Source: CAZVWQ01 sp964631275
GTDB lineage: Bacteria; Patescibacteriota; JACMRA01
Reading direction: 5' to 3'
Assembly (NCBI GenBank): GCA_964631275.1
Contig: CAZVWQ010000023.1
Location: forward strand, 1 to 21,952
Length of the DNA: 21,952 nt
The notes below the pieces were generated by a model. It did not search any database. It saw nothing but the letters and a program-made list of their open reading frames with translations, and was not told where the DNA came from. This document shows positions 14,101 to 21,154 of this stretch, piece by piece (position 1 is the stretch's first letter; each line of letters opens with the position of its first letter). The translations under genes and the position numbers were made by a program.

Positions 14101-16639
14101 AAATGTTAGGAGCTAGGTCAGGGTGATCAAGGTCAATACCATCATCAATAACTGCTATCAAAACATCACTAGATCCAGTCTGATCTTCCCAAGCTTCGAA
14201 GGCATCGATATCTGCATCAGGTTTACCAGCCTTTCCTCTAATAGTCTGACCAGTATTATTGAAGTGCCAGTGATCTCCAGACTGCACAAAAGGGTCGTTA
14301 GTATTAGCTTTTTCTACATAACCATCAAACTCTACAAAATCAATTCTAGAATCATTTTCTAATTTAGATTTGATACCGTTATCTAGGCTAGCTGGATTAT
14401 TACTCTTAGCAAGAGGTTTGATTTCATTTCCAAAATTTACATGATTAGTAGTTTCTTCATTTAAGATAAAATCTTTATTAAGTTGAGTAATTTTTAGTGA
14501 CGCATCATTAATTATCCCCTCTTTAGTCCTAAAGAATTCCACCTCTACATCATCCCTACCTAAGATGTTCTTGAACTCTTCAGAGTTATTCTTCAGGCTA
14601 TCATCATTAACTCTAACTAGGTATTGCCCTACTAGATATTCTTTTTGAGTTCTGGCTACAGCTTGTTTTTGTTTGATTTCTTGAGTAATTTTCTTAGCTT
14701 CTTTAGATTCTAAAGTTTTAGTTTGGGTGTTTACTGTAGCAGTCTTTGTTTCAGCTTCAGGAGAAGTTTTTAGACTCCAGACAAGACTCTCTCCAAAGTA
14801 CTGAACTCTAAATTCATGCTTACCTAGTTCGAAGACTGTAGGTACATCACCTTCTATGAAGGTATCAGAATAATCATTGTTCTCTCCTACGCTGATAGCA
14901 ATTGGCTGAGAATTATTAGATTCATAGCCAAAGGTTGCGTATCGTTTTCCTTCTAATTCAAATTGGTTAACTGCAAAGATCTCAATTGATTCTAGTTGGT
15001 CTTCCTGGTCTTCTTCCTTGTCATCGCCTTGGCTTCCTTCCTTCAGTTCCACCTCCACGACTAAATCGTTAAAATCAGTGTCATAGCCATCTTCAAAAGC
15101 TATTTGGAAGCAATTTTCAGAAGGGTTAACACATTCCCTAAAATCTGCATCTTCTGAATTGTAACTAAAAGAATTTTGTTTGGTGTATTTTGAGTAACCC
15201 ATTAGTTTGATTTCTTCTCCTTCATTGTAATTTCCTAAAGAAACTTCTTGGTTTAATTCAAAATCGTTATAATTCTTAGGGTTACCTTTTTTATCTAAGT
15301 CTGAATCTAAAGGTAGGTGTTTAGTTATGATGTTTTGATTTTCTTCAATTAATTTATATAAATATCCTCCACTGCGATTTTCGCCCCCTACTCTTCTTAG
15401 AACGTATTCACCTGTCTTTGGAGCAATTAGTTCTTGAGTTTCTTGAGCTTCACAATTTGGAGTAGTTAGTTTAGCTGAAGAGATTGTTCCATCTTGAATA
15501 ATTTGCCAAGTTAGAGTTTCTGAACAAGGTACGTTTACGGTAAAAATTCCTTTTTTCTTTCCTGGTTTAAAAGTTGTGAATTGTCCTCTGTCTTGATCTC
15601 CAGTTGTAAATTTATTGTTTTCTCCTACTGGAATTTCAATTTCTTTATCTCCGTCATAAATGTAGCTAAATTCAACCGCATATGTTCCGTCTGGATTTTG
15701 GTTAAAGCCGTATCTTTTGGAGACTTTGTAGATTGGAGTAACTTTGTCTGAGGTAGAATCTTTGCCTGAATTCCCATCTGAATCATCATTTCCTGAATCA
15801 TCTTGATCATCAGAGTCTGTATTTCCATCCTGATCTTGATTGTCTGTATTTCCATCTGAATCGTTATTTGAATTATCAGAATTTAAACTGCTAGAGCTTG
15901 AGTTAGTTTCTTCAGAGTCTGTATTTCCGTTTGAATCACCCTCTTGGAAATCTGTATTTCCACCATTATCATTACTTTCTTCAGGCTTCGTGTTTCCATC
16001 AGAATCATCAAAAATTGTTTCTGGATCAACAGTTGCAACCTTATCTTCTTCAGTCACCCATTTGTCATTACTTGGATCATCGATAACTGTTTCAACATCT
16101 GGTACCCAGGTTGGTTTGGAATTAACGAAGTTGTTTGGGTTGTTTGGGTTAAAATCCTCAGAATCAGAATTGTTAGAGCCTGAATCGTTAGAATCTTTAG
16201 AGTTGCCTTCTTGATTATTCTCTGGATCGAATGGCTTAATAACCTCTTCTGGGTTATAGGCAACTTTGTTAGAATTATTTGAATTTTCTTTAGATTCGTT
16301 TTTAAGATTATTAACAAAAGTCTGCTCCTTAGAATCCGTCTTTGGAGAAATTGGACTTGGGAGTTCAGAATTGTTGGTACCCTCAGAAACACTATCTGAA
16401 TTACTTGAATCATTTGAATCAACTTCTAGCTGGTCTTTGTTTTCAATTTCAATATTGTCTGAATTGGAATCTTGAGTTGTGTTAGAAGCCTCAGCTCCAG
16501 CCACTTCCTCATTTTGAGAATTATTGTTATTAAAAACAGCAAAGCTAATTGCCGAAATTAAAAGTGTAAAGATTGTGATTAGACTAACTAGTCTAAAAAT
16601 AAATGTTTTATATAAATTTCGTTGAAAAATACTAGGCAT
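8183..16639 (-). CDS. Giant secreted subtilisin-like / beta-helix multidomain protein
   Basis: A 2818-residue exported protein. Domains in order: N-terminal hydrophobic segment (about 14-35, signal peptide or anchor); Ser/Asp/Asn-rich spacer (about 38-300); beta-sandwich modules with a DUF4114-like end (AFEDGYDTDFNDLVVEVEL, about 515-533); an I9-like propeptide (about 660-790); a peptidase S8 domain (about 795-1115) with Asp832 (VIDDG), His894 (GHGTHVAG), Asn986 (AAAGN) and Ser1065 (SGTSMATP); CARDB-like sandwiches alternating with two nearly identical 165-residue jelly-roll-like domains (1252-1417, 1537-1702); beta-helix I (about 1707-2140); an SdrD-B-like domain (about 2267-2335); a cadherin-like domain (about 2380-2475); and beta-helix II (about 2520-2818). 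All catalytic residues are present, so it should be an active protease, perhaps self-processing or degrading host or prey surface proteins. It ends inside beta-helix II (MLGDRFGL) with no anchor, so it may be released, non-covalently held or 3'-truncated. A weak TTGACA lies upstream near 16740. Confidence 0.85.
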   Translation of the reverse strand: MPSIFQRNLYKTFIFRLVSLITIFTLLISAISFAVFNNNNSQNEEVAGAEASNTTQDSNSDNIEIENKDQLEVDSNDSSNSDSVSEGTNNSELPSPISPKTDSKEQTFVNNLKNESKENSNNSNKVAYNPEEVIKPFDPENNQEGNSKDSNDSGSNNSDSEDFNPNNPNNFVNSKPTWVPDVETVIDDPSNDKWVTEEDKVATVDPETIFDDSDGNTKPEESNDNGGNTDFQEGDSNGNTDSEETNSSSSSLNSDNSNNDSDGNTDNQDQDGNTDSDDQDDSGNDDSDGNSGKDSTSDKVTPIYKVSKRYGFNQNPDGTYAVEFSYIYDGDKEIEIPVGENNKFTTGDQDRGQFTTFKPGKKKGIFTVNVPCSETLTWQIIQDGTISSAKLTTPNCEAQETQELIAPKTGEYVLRRVGGENRSGGYLYKLIEENQNIITKHLPLDSDLDKKGNPKNYNDFELNQEVSLGNYNEGEEIKLMGYSKYTKQNSFSYNSEDADFRECVNPSENCFQIAFEDGYDTDFNDLVVEVELKEGSQGDDKEEDQEDQLESIEIFAVNQFELEGKRYATFGYESNNSQPIAISVGENNDYSDTFIEGDVPTVFELGKHEFRVQYFGESLVWSLKTSPEAETKTATVNTQTKTLESKEAKKITQEIKQKQAVARTQKEYLVGQYLVRVNDDSLKNNSEEFKNILGRDDVEVEFFRTKEGIINDASLKITQLNKDFILNEETTNHVNFGNEIKPLAKSNNPASLDNGIKSKLENDSRIDFVEFDGYVEKANTNDPFVQSGDHWHFNNTGQTIRGKAGKPDADIDAFEAWEDQTGSSDVLIAVIDDGIDLDHPDLAPNIWTNPNEIPNNGIDDDNNGYVDDVEGYDVSYGGPDNDVDWQNPPLKWGHGTHVAGTIAGKGNNNQLGAGVCHDCQMVGVKVFHNSGASNAIIIEAINYATNLPEVDIINMSLGGGPYSQIAQDAVTNAHNQGIIVIAAAGNTYTDGLRYPASYDNVISVANINNMNKKSASSTYNEKVDISAPGTDILATLPFGQYATPDCNDALHGANNDGYGYCSGTSMATPVVSGVAGLLLSQNPNLTPAQFEGIIKSTADDVYADNPSYIGKLGAGRVNAKAALDVVIINISHNITDTNAGSTANGTIESNEVVDIEVTLENIGNVDFNGVQGELTTTDPEITFVSNSILDFGDILTSSSATQTFQVNLADFSGLEKTVNFELKVTDNDGFEKTQNIQIVFSRNINDTTVATTPQTWNFDSGNENWTPKGEWYLADDCSSVVGSNADPKYWHFGSNPCGDYSDNSQGKLYSPVIELTSDDNMLSFDSWLGIENFSDLAKVKVKEFGQDDDEAIEIQTDLCTIQIGGNSVCDSNGIWEKKEYILPNQFVAGDKVIIFFEFQSDNNVYKKGWYVDNISIIDAEVFLNSHEFTDVNSTLPNNIPNYLQVGETIDLNFEIEALGSLEGVTARIESSDTNVTFVTNNISLGNLSNQVASGTLQFTLDSVNLNYELPINLIIEDNSGYYKKFELKASFIELVNAPQTWNFDSGNENWTPKGEWYLADDCSSVVGSNADPKYWHFGSNPCGDYSDNSQGKLYSPVIELTSDDNMLSFDSWLGIENFSDLAKVKVKEFGQDDDEAIEIQTDLCTIQIGGNSVCDSNGIWEKKEYILPNQFVAGDKVIIFFEFQSDDIVYEKGWYVDNISISGSGPITACGNSPFVVTEDFAGSKFETGTIFWAIECANQNPGQDTITFDLPGSYTPDSPAVIDLEDVALPTITDSIIIDGGSQDGYAGEPVIGITRSTPQIEGASEYIFHILGTDNSEIKGLAMYGSGGGNEDVNIYLEETNNTLVADNYIGMKNDGLTSDQSFAGKRPRGIEAQDPSNLTIRNNLISNNSIDVEIEGKFNDLIVEDNLIGTDKTGLYVAGNVSAVGVELSSSNDNFSEGVIIRNNTIASQHDAFVMDIMVDGKVRDIVIENNNFSLGKDRQTPLSYAFPESETATRYSIYFFINSIIEGAIIKDNYLHNALYNIAIVGETSESNVVEIYDNSFNVDINGNSLPGYGITTDNAALYVTSFSFALKEANNILFRNNELANYDKGVIVNKPESKNIQISNNLIFEINVTAIDLGNDGITPNDIGDIDTGPNNLVNFPVINSAIKNGIDLQVNLCARPGAVVELFKVGNSSLTHGGAVEMLDEVTMPTETSGNCADASEAEINHVIPATSLALGDYITATATIDQSQSSFGIGKTSEFSENVEVVLPLNNSTLTGKVFKDEDSNGFYGGEPGVAGVEVKLLQNNLEINSTTTDTNGEFSFDSLAKGDNYQIQVINPDTINLEFTTQFASSTILTDDNNSDVDQATGLTPNFSINQDENITYIDAGLRDINANTPPTISQTTFTVDENSTDNILDLQITDNEGNFDPSLAGAITVINSPNGTTNVDTATGNLIFTPTADYFGNTIVEFEICDDLGLCGQFIIDINILENIIPTTPKYNFVTTTTLTTSGDCTNAFGQTIFINSQILTIDSNDVCYNDLQTAISQTNSGEDIYVLSGSYNPGRLEINKTLNILGDENSKPILNFGAEDILSFAPGSDNSSLKNFELVTLHHSPEVLITDIPNMTTPLKNITIENNYYNGAASGDINNSRKFIFIYGLNNPVNNSEPSFIIKNNNIENISNFGRTGRYDLQAMQIRFYSHNVIIENNNIKNTDRGIELDTVSGTANSIKNNTFETIQKKAIQIAGIMAGDIIIENNTTNNVNLDNDPKEGAINLHYTLNLNGKTLIIRNNNLTSNTYGIAAEEESGQIPILTPGVLIIENNILSGMLGDRFGL
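11536..12030 (-). repeat. Near-identical 495-bp coding duplication, copy A
   Basis: This block and 12391-12885 have equal length, an 855-bp (285-codon) offset and no indels. Only 4 substitutions were found by eye, all near the 11536 end. It encodes the jelly-roll-like domain from APQTWNFDSGNENW to GWYVDNISI. Three residues differ (DDI/E against DNN/K). Confidence 0.85.
12391..12885 (-). repeat. Near-identical 495-bp coding duplication, copy B
   Basis: This is the upstream (N-terminal) partner of 11536-12030. The CARDB-like segments beside the two copies are related to each other but clearly diverged, so the identity stops sharply at the domain edge. That pattern fits recent copying or gene conversion of this domain alone. 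Confidence 0.85.
15770..16010 (-). repeat. Degenerate DGNTD coding repeat
   Basis: The plus-strand motif TCTGTATTTCC recurs near 15813, 15841, 15917 and 15948 with relatives nearby. In the protein it gives repeated D-G-N-T-D, D-G-N-S and S-N-G-N-T-D units in an acidic, flexible spacer. The regular Asp spacing could bind calcium, but no classical DxDxDG hand is certain. The low complexity also produces long open frames on other strands. Confidence 0.5.
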
Positions 16640-16700
16640 AAAAATTGTAAAAATATTAATTTATTGTTAATTAAAGATAACCAAAATTGCTTTTAAATAA

Positions 16701-16842
16701 AACAAACTCTCTTTCTTTAGCAGAATTTTTAGGTTCTGTCAAAAAAATTTAGCTTGACATGTAATATATAGTATATATGTGTGACAAACTAATTAATCTT
16801 ACCTAATTACTCAAAAAAATACCTCCAAACAGAGAGTTTGTT
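16701..16842. repeat. 12-bp inverted repeat upstream of the giant gene
   Basis: AACAAACTCTCT (16701-16712) and AGAGAGTTTGTT (16831-16842) are exact inverted repeats 118 bp apart. Between them lie a CAGAA/TTCTG dyad near 16721-16738 and the string TTGACA followed by alternating AT (16753 onward). A minus-strand TTGACA near 16743-16738 has no good -10 partner at 17 bp. It could be a paired operator for the giant gene or the ends of a small element. Confidence 0.4.
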
Positions 16843-17295
16843 ATTGTAAGGTAAAAGGGTGTATTTAGAGTAGTTTTATAAAATTTCATAGTTTGCCAAG
16901 AAAAATACTAAACTAAATTAATATTAATTTTAACTATAAAATATGTGCATATTATACTCAAACCCACGTCAACTTACACAGTACTCACAAACCCAATAAC
17001 TTAAATTTTCTTCAAGGTTTTTAGTATTGTCATATTAATTTCTTAATTGTTGTTTTATTATACCCCACATTTTCTCTATAAAACCTATTTGATTAATTGT
17101 CCTTTAAAACAAAAAATTTTAGCTTTTAGTTGATTCAAGGATTGTAATTTAGAATTCCTCTTAACCTAGTGTTTTGGATTTTCTTATTCAAAATACTGCA
17201 AACGACCTTAATTTTACTTTTAAACAAATAAAAAATTTCAAATGGGTTCTATATCATAAAATAGTCTATCCAAAATTATTTTAAGGTCTGGCTAC
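16843..17295. other. AT-rich intergenic stretch
   Basis: No gene, RNA, repeat or clear regulatory signal was found in this stretch between the start of the giant gene's upstream region and the TsaB-like gene. Stop codons are frequent in all frames. Confidence 0.5.
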
Positions 17296-17763
17296 TCAGC
17301 TCTTCTTTTTGATATTTGGTTCTTTGAAATAAATTAAATCTTGAGAATTTTGATTTTGAGTAGTTTGTAGCAAATCTTCTAAAAGTATTGAAGATAAATT
17401 TTGTAGATTAATTTGATTTTTTATTTTAGCTATGTATAAGTTTTTTTTTGAATTTAAATTTTTATTCGTAAGTAATTTATTAAATTCTAACCAATTCCGC
17501 AACCAAACGTAGATGATCCTGGTATCTGTAAACCCACTTTGTGGAGCAATTAGCAAATAAATATTAGTTTTTGGTTTAAACTTTTGCCAATTATCTATCC
17601 AAAAATTTTCAAATTTATCACTAAGGTTTAAAAATTTTTCTTCAGGAAGTAAAAAGGAAATTAAATTTAATTTAAAATTATGCCTAATTTCAAAAACCTC
17701 TAACCTGCTGGTTAAATAAAAAATAAGAGTGTTTTGGATTTGATTGTTGATTTTTAAAGACAT
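17296..17763 (-). CDS. Possible divergent TsaB-like protein
   Basis: A 155-residue soluble protein. The central motif APQSGFTDTRIIYVWLRNW (about 73-91) resembles the TsaB/YeaZ signature G-P-G-S-F-T-G-L-R-I-G, and the N-terminal LIFYLTSRLEVFEI (about 13-26) fits its first beta hairpin (normally L-A-I-D-T-S). TsaB is an inactive ASKHA partner of TsaD in making the t6A37 tRNA modification. Both signatures are eroded, and the protein is shorter than the usual 200-230 residues, as often seen in reduced genomes. The C-terminus is Asn/Lys-rich and ends in KKKS. The stop is TGA; if read through, TAA follows after four codons. An unrelated protein is possible. No partner gene is adjacent. Confidence 0.4.
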   Translation of the reverse strand: MSLKINNQIQNTLIFYLTSRLEVFEIRHNFKLNLISFLLPEEKFLNLSDKFENFWIDNWQKFKPKTNIYLLIAPQSGFTDTRIIYVWLRNWLEFNKLLTNKNLNSKKNLYIAKIKNQINLQNLSSILLEDLLQTTQNQNSQDLIYFKEPNIKKKS

Positions 17764-18009
17764 TAGCCTTATTCTGTAACTTAAATTTACAAAATTTCAA
17801 CATAATAGTTGATCTGTTATTTGTCTCTCCTAAAATAATCATATCTCAAAACCTTCCAAGAATAATTATTTTAATTAATAATTTCCTAAGTGATTAAAAA
17901 ATAATCAATTTATCCTTTAAATAAAAGAAAAATATACTTAATTACGATCATCAGTTTTGATTTACTCTATAGATAAAAAATAAACATAATTAGCTTATTT
18001 TAGGCAAGG

Positions 18010-18426
18010 TTAATCTACGACCACAGTTAGATCTTGCATAATCTGACTCAAAACCTGGTTTGCTTGTTTTAGTTTTTCAGATGTTCGCGGGTTAACCTCA
18101 TAGTTATCGATAGCCTTACGAAAAACTACCAGACAACTAGCAACCAAAAAATATATAAAATGATAATTGTTAATTTCTTTATTTCTTAAAATCTCTTGGC
18201 AAAGGTCCTCGTCAAAAATAGCTGTAGTTGCTATATCAACTTTGTTCTTGTTTGCCTGAATCAAATTTTTGATAAAGTCTAAATCAGCAACAAGATTAGT
18301 TTGTTTATCTAGTTTTAACAATTTTTGTTTAGAGCAACTATTAAGTGCTAGCTGTAATTCTTTAACTTGATTAACTAACCAACTTTCTAGGTCTTTAGTT
18401 GGAGTTAAGAATTTAGATTTTTGCAT
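18010..18426 (-). CDS. Hypothetical helical protein, 138 aa
   Basis: The family is not recognised. The protein is predicted soluble and mostly helical: a charged N-terminal part (LESWLVNQVKELQLALNSC), a central segment with hydrophobic residues (YHFIYFLVASCLVVF, about 88-102), and a C-terminal helix (SEKLKQANQVLSQIMQDL). The central stretch is short for a membrane span and is flanked by charge, so it is more likely a buried helix. The start at 18426 is the first ATG and has no obvious ribosome binding site. It lies 247 bp upstream of the TsaB-like gene on the same strand, too far for certain cotranscription. Confidence 0.6.
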   Translation of the reverse strand: MQKSKFLTPTKDLESWLVNQVKELQLALNSCSKQKLLKLDKQTNLVADLDFIKNLIQANKNKVDIATTAIFDEDLCQEILRNKEINNYHFIYFLVASCLVVFRKAIDNYEVNPRTSEKLKQANQVLSQIMQDLTVVVD

Positions 18427-18864
18427 AAATTGATTTAAATAAATAATTAATAAGTTTTTATCATTAAACTTTTCTAAAACTTAAGTTTGCAATGCCTGAA
18501 GTTTTTTTAAAGGTTCTTAAGTATGATTAAGAATAAAATAATAATCGATTTATCTGCTTTTAAAATAAGTTTTTAATTGAATTTTAAAGGTATTTTGTGA
18601 TTTTTAGGATTTAAAAAAATGTAAATTTTGAAAGTAAATTGAGTATATATAGTTTAAATCCCTATGCGACTTAGGTGTTTTGTATATCTTAAACTTCCTT
18701 AAAAACAAACTTAGGGTAGTAAATTGTTAAAGTTAGATCTGACTAGTTATGCCACTCCTTAAAAAAACCTTGTTTTATTTGTTTTGTAAGTAAAAACTAA
18801 ATTTCTAAAAACTACTATTTTGTTTTATTTAATCAAAAAATAACTATTTAAAAAAGGTTTGAAA

Positions 18865-18880
18865 AAATAAATAGCCACTT
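18865..18880 (+). repeat. Dispersed 16-mer AAATAAATAGCCACTT, copy 2
   Basis: Identical to 3999-4014 and in the same orientation. The flanks are not similar beyond the 16-mer and its AT-rich edge. Confidence 0.45.
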
Positions 18881-19041
18881 TTAATTTTGTTTATAATTAA
18901 TTATTTGTTAAAACAAAGCTTGCTAACTTTCAAAAAATATTTTTTATAATTAAAAGCTAATTCTTAATTACTCACTTTTTGTTGCTTAATTAGTTAGTAA
19001 AATACTAGCAAAAAATGCATTTAAAAAATAAGTATAATCAT

Positions 19042-19059
19042 ATGGAATATTTTTTCCAT
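19042..19059 (+). promoter_or_regulatory. Candidate operator upstream of the HTH-methyltransferase
   Basis: ATGGAA (19042-19047) and TTCCAT (19054-19059) are exact inverted repeats with a 6-nt AT spacer, directly after a perfect TATAAT (19033-19038). A repressor bound here would cover the transcription start. The gene 137 bp downstream encodes a helix-turn-helix protein, so self-regulation is an attractive but untested idea. No -35 box is evident. Confidence 0.3.
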
Positions 19060-19195
19060 GTTGTCAAGATCTATTTTTAGTATTTTATTTAAATAAACCC
19101 AAAAAATTGATAGATAGCTCAAATGTTAATTTAGTTTTAGTATTTATTTAGTTCAAGAATCATAAAAAATTATTTTATATAAAACAGAATATTAC

Positions 19196-20392
19196 ATGTC
19201 TTTTTTTCGAAATTCTCAAATTGCTAGGCTATACGACGTTTCTCCAACTACAGTTACTAATTGGATCGAAGCTGCTGAAAAAGGTCATAATCAACTAGAA
19301 TTAGCTACTATAGGAAATAGAAGAGTAATTGTAGATAGTCTTAATAACAGAAATTTAATCATAAAACTAAAAGCCAAGGGTAAAAAACACATTAACACTG
19401 AAGAAAAAAAGATAAAACCAAAACCAGAAATTTATAAGATTTTTGACAGTAAGCAGTTGTCAGAGATTTATTGTTCCTTAACAACCAAAAATGAAATTCC
19501 CTACAAATACACTTATTTAGATAAAGGTGCTGACCTATGGGATAAGAATTATGCAACTATTATAGGAACACCAAAAGACGAGATTAATAATGATGCTCTA
19601 AAAGAAAAAGAACTTTTTGAAGATTATTTAGATTTTTATATTAACCGGCTAAATAAATACAAAAAAGTAAATCTTATCGATATTGGTTGTGGTAACGGAC
19701 TTCCTACAGTGATAATAATAAATAAATTGTTCGAAAAAGGTTTTGAAGTTGATTATACGGCGATAGATATTAGTCAAAGAATGCTCGAAATAGACAAAGA
19801 ATACATTCTCGAAAAATTTCCTCACCTAAACTATAAATCTAAAGTAGTTGATCTAGATGAAAACAACTTATCTGAAATAACTGTAGAAAATAAAAATGAA
19901 AATTCAATTAATTTGTTAGCTTTTTTAGGGTCTACTTTAGGTAATTATGAAAAAGATAGGATTATTTTTAGAAATTTATTTAATTCTATGAGTCAAGGCG
20001 ATCTATTACTGATAGGTACAGCTTTATTGCAAGAAAACGACGATCTTGGATCGTACGTGCCTAACCAATATCACTTTGCCAGAACCACTTGGATTTTGGA
20101 TATCTTAGGCCTAAAAGATTTTTATAATAAATCAAGTCTAACAATTGTAGATCCAAAAAATATGAGAGAAACTAGAAAAATTACGATCGAAAAAAATATA
20201 AGCACAGAAATAAAAATTGGTAGTAATATTTTACCTATTAAATTTGAAAAATTTACTGATATTTTGGTTTATAAGTTTAGTTGGTATACTGAATTAGAAC
20301 TTATTGAAGAAGCTATAAAGTACGGATTTAGGATTGAACAATTCACTACTAATAGCGATCGTAGTTATGGTCTGATGCTACTTGGAGTTTAG
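19196..20392 (+). CDS. HTH domain fused to EgtD-like SAM methyltransferase
   Basis: A 398-residue protein. Residues about 5-60 form a MerR/excisionase-type helix-turn-helix with wing: NSQIARLYDVSPTTVTNWIE, then GNRRVIVDSLNNRNLIIKL. After a Lys-rich linker (about 60-80), residues about 85-398 are a class I methyltransferase of the EgtD-like (Methyltransf_33) family. Motif I is DIGCGNG (162-168), an acidic strand end is DISQRMLEI (about 189), and the family signature FLGSTLGNYE is at 243-252. EgtD makes trimethylhistidine from histidine and SAM; relatives modify other amino or amide groups. The substrate here is unknown, and no ergothioneine genes are near. The fusion suggests a methylation-linked regulator, or a DNA- or ribosome-associated modifier. 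No Shine-Dalgarno sequence precedes ATG 19196, but the HTH starts at once, so the start is credible. Confidence 0.75.
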   Translation: MSFFRNSQIARLYDVSPTTVTNWIEAAEKGHNQLELATIGNRRVIVDSLNNRNLIIKLKAKGKKHINTEEKKIKPKPEIYKIFDSKQLSEIYCSLTTKNEIPYKYTYLDKGADLWDKNYATIIGTPKDEINNDALKEKELFEDYLDFYINRLNKYKKVNLIDIGCGNGLPTVIIINKLFEKGFEVDYTAIDISQRMLEIDKEYILEKFPHLNYKSKVVDLDENNLSEITVENKNENSINLLAFLGSTLGNYEKDRIIFRNLFNSMSQGDLLLIGTALLQENDDLGSYVPNQYHFARTTWILDILGLKDFYNKSSLTIVDPKNMRETRKITIEKNISTEIKIGSNILPIKFEKFTDILVYKFSWYTELELIEEAIKYGFRIEQFTTNSDRSYGLMLLGV

Positions 20393-20950
20393 ATCAAGCT
20401 TTATAAACTAAATTTTATTTTTTAGAATCTAAATTTTTGGTTTCAGTTAGGTTTAATCAGCATTAAAATAGATAGGCACTAGACGGAATAAAATAATAAT
20501 TTTAGTCTAGTTTTATGATTAAATAGAGAAAATAGATAAAACAAAATTTACTAAGATTTTAACCCATTTTTATATAGATATAACGCTGCACGTACAGCTA
20601 GGCTAATTAGTTAAACAGAGAAACTGTCAATCGATATTTATTACTTTTTAGACAGGTAATATACTGGTATCAAAGTAATCTAAAAACAGATTTTTTAGAG
20701 AAATTGAATTAGATGAAATGTAGTTTTTTAAAAAAATCTCTTGTCCTATAACTAGAGGAAATAGTCGATTTATTTTTTATTTATAGTAAAAAAACTAGCA
20801 ACTTAACTAAAATATAAATTTTTGCTTTACACTCAAATGCTAACTAAATTATGATTTAACTGAAGGTTTTAGTTTGATTAAATAAAAGAAACAGAGTCAG
20901 AAAAACTCACTGAGTAGTTAACAGTTTAGTATATTCTAAGCTAGGAAATA

Positions 20951-21076
20951 AGACTTCTTGTAGTAAAGCTGTTTAACCTCTAATTAAAAACAATAATTCA
21001 GAATTTTTTAAAACTTATAATTTCTAATTTTTTGTTTACTCAACCAAACGAATAAAAATTTCAGTGCAGGAGGTCT
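20951..21076 (+). mobile_element. MITE-like element, copy 2
   Basis: The same element as 1057-1182, in the same orientation, with 4 substitutions and no gaps. Its terminal inverted repeats match better in this copy (AGACTTCTTGCAGT against AGACCTCCTGCACT, 11 of 14). It lies about 550 bp past the 23S 3' end and directly abuts the diverged repeat at 21082. It has no coding capacity, so movement would need a transposase from elsewhere. Confidence 0.65.
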
Positions 21077-21081
21077 ATAGT

Positions 21082-21154
21082 TATTTTGAACTTATTTTCG
21101 GACAAGTTTAATCAAAGAAAAAATAGATGCTCAAAGCTTTTCAAAACTTCCGTA
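21082..21154 (+). repeat. Diverged copy of the 4899-4953 repeat
   Basis: The first 31 bases match 4899-4929 at 26 positions without gaps. Both copies then have AAAGCTT and CTTCCGTA, but the spacing is about 19 bases longer here. The partner arm TACGGAAG present at 5019 is absent here. Confidence 0.4.

Larger units (their letters stand above)
18427..19195. other. Very AT-rich divergent intergenic region
   Basis: This region separates the divergent 138-aa and methyltransferase genes and should hold both promoters. It contains the third copy of AAATAAATAGCCACTT (18865-18880), a possible -10 TATAAT (19033-19038) and the dyad at 19042-19059. No gene could be supported. Confidence 0.45.

Noticed and set aside
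15840..16214. Long plus-strand frame opposite the acidic repeat of the giant protein
   Set aside because: Low-complexity Asp/Ser/Asn codons leave antisense frames free of stops. The translation is repetitive Ser/Phe/Glu with no signals.
8183..16639. Possible alternative genetic code (TGA as Gly)
   Set aside because: The long frame has no in-frame TGA, while a recoding genome would use many. Genes end normally at TAG, TAA or TGA.
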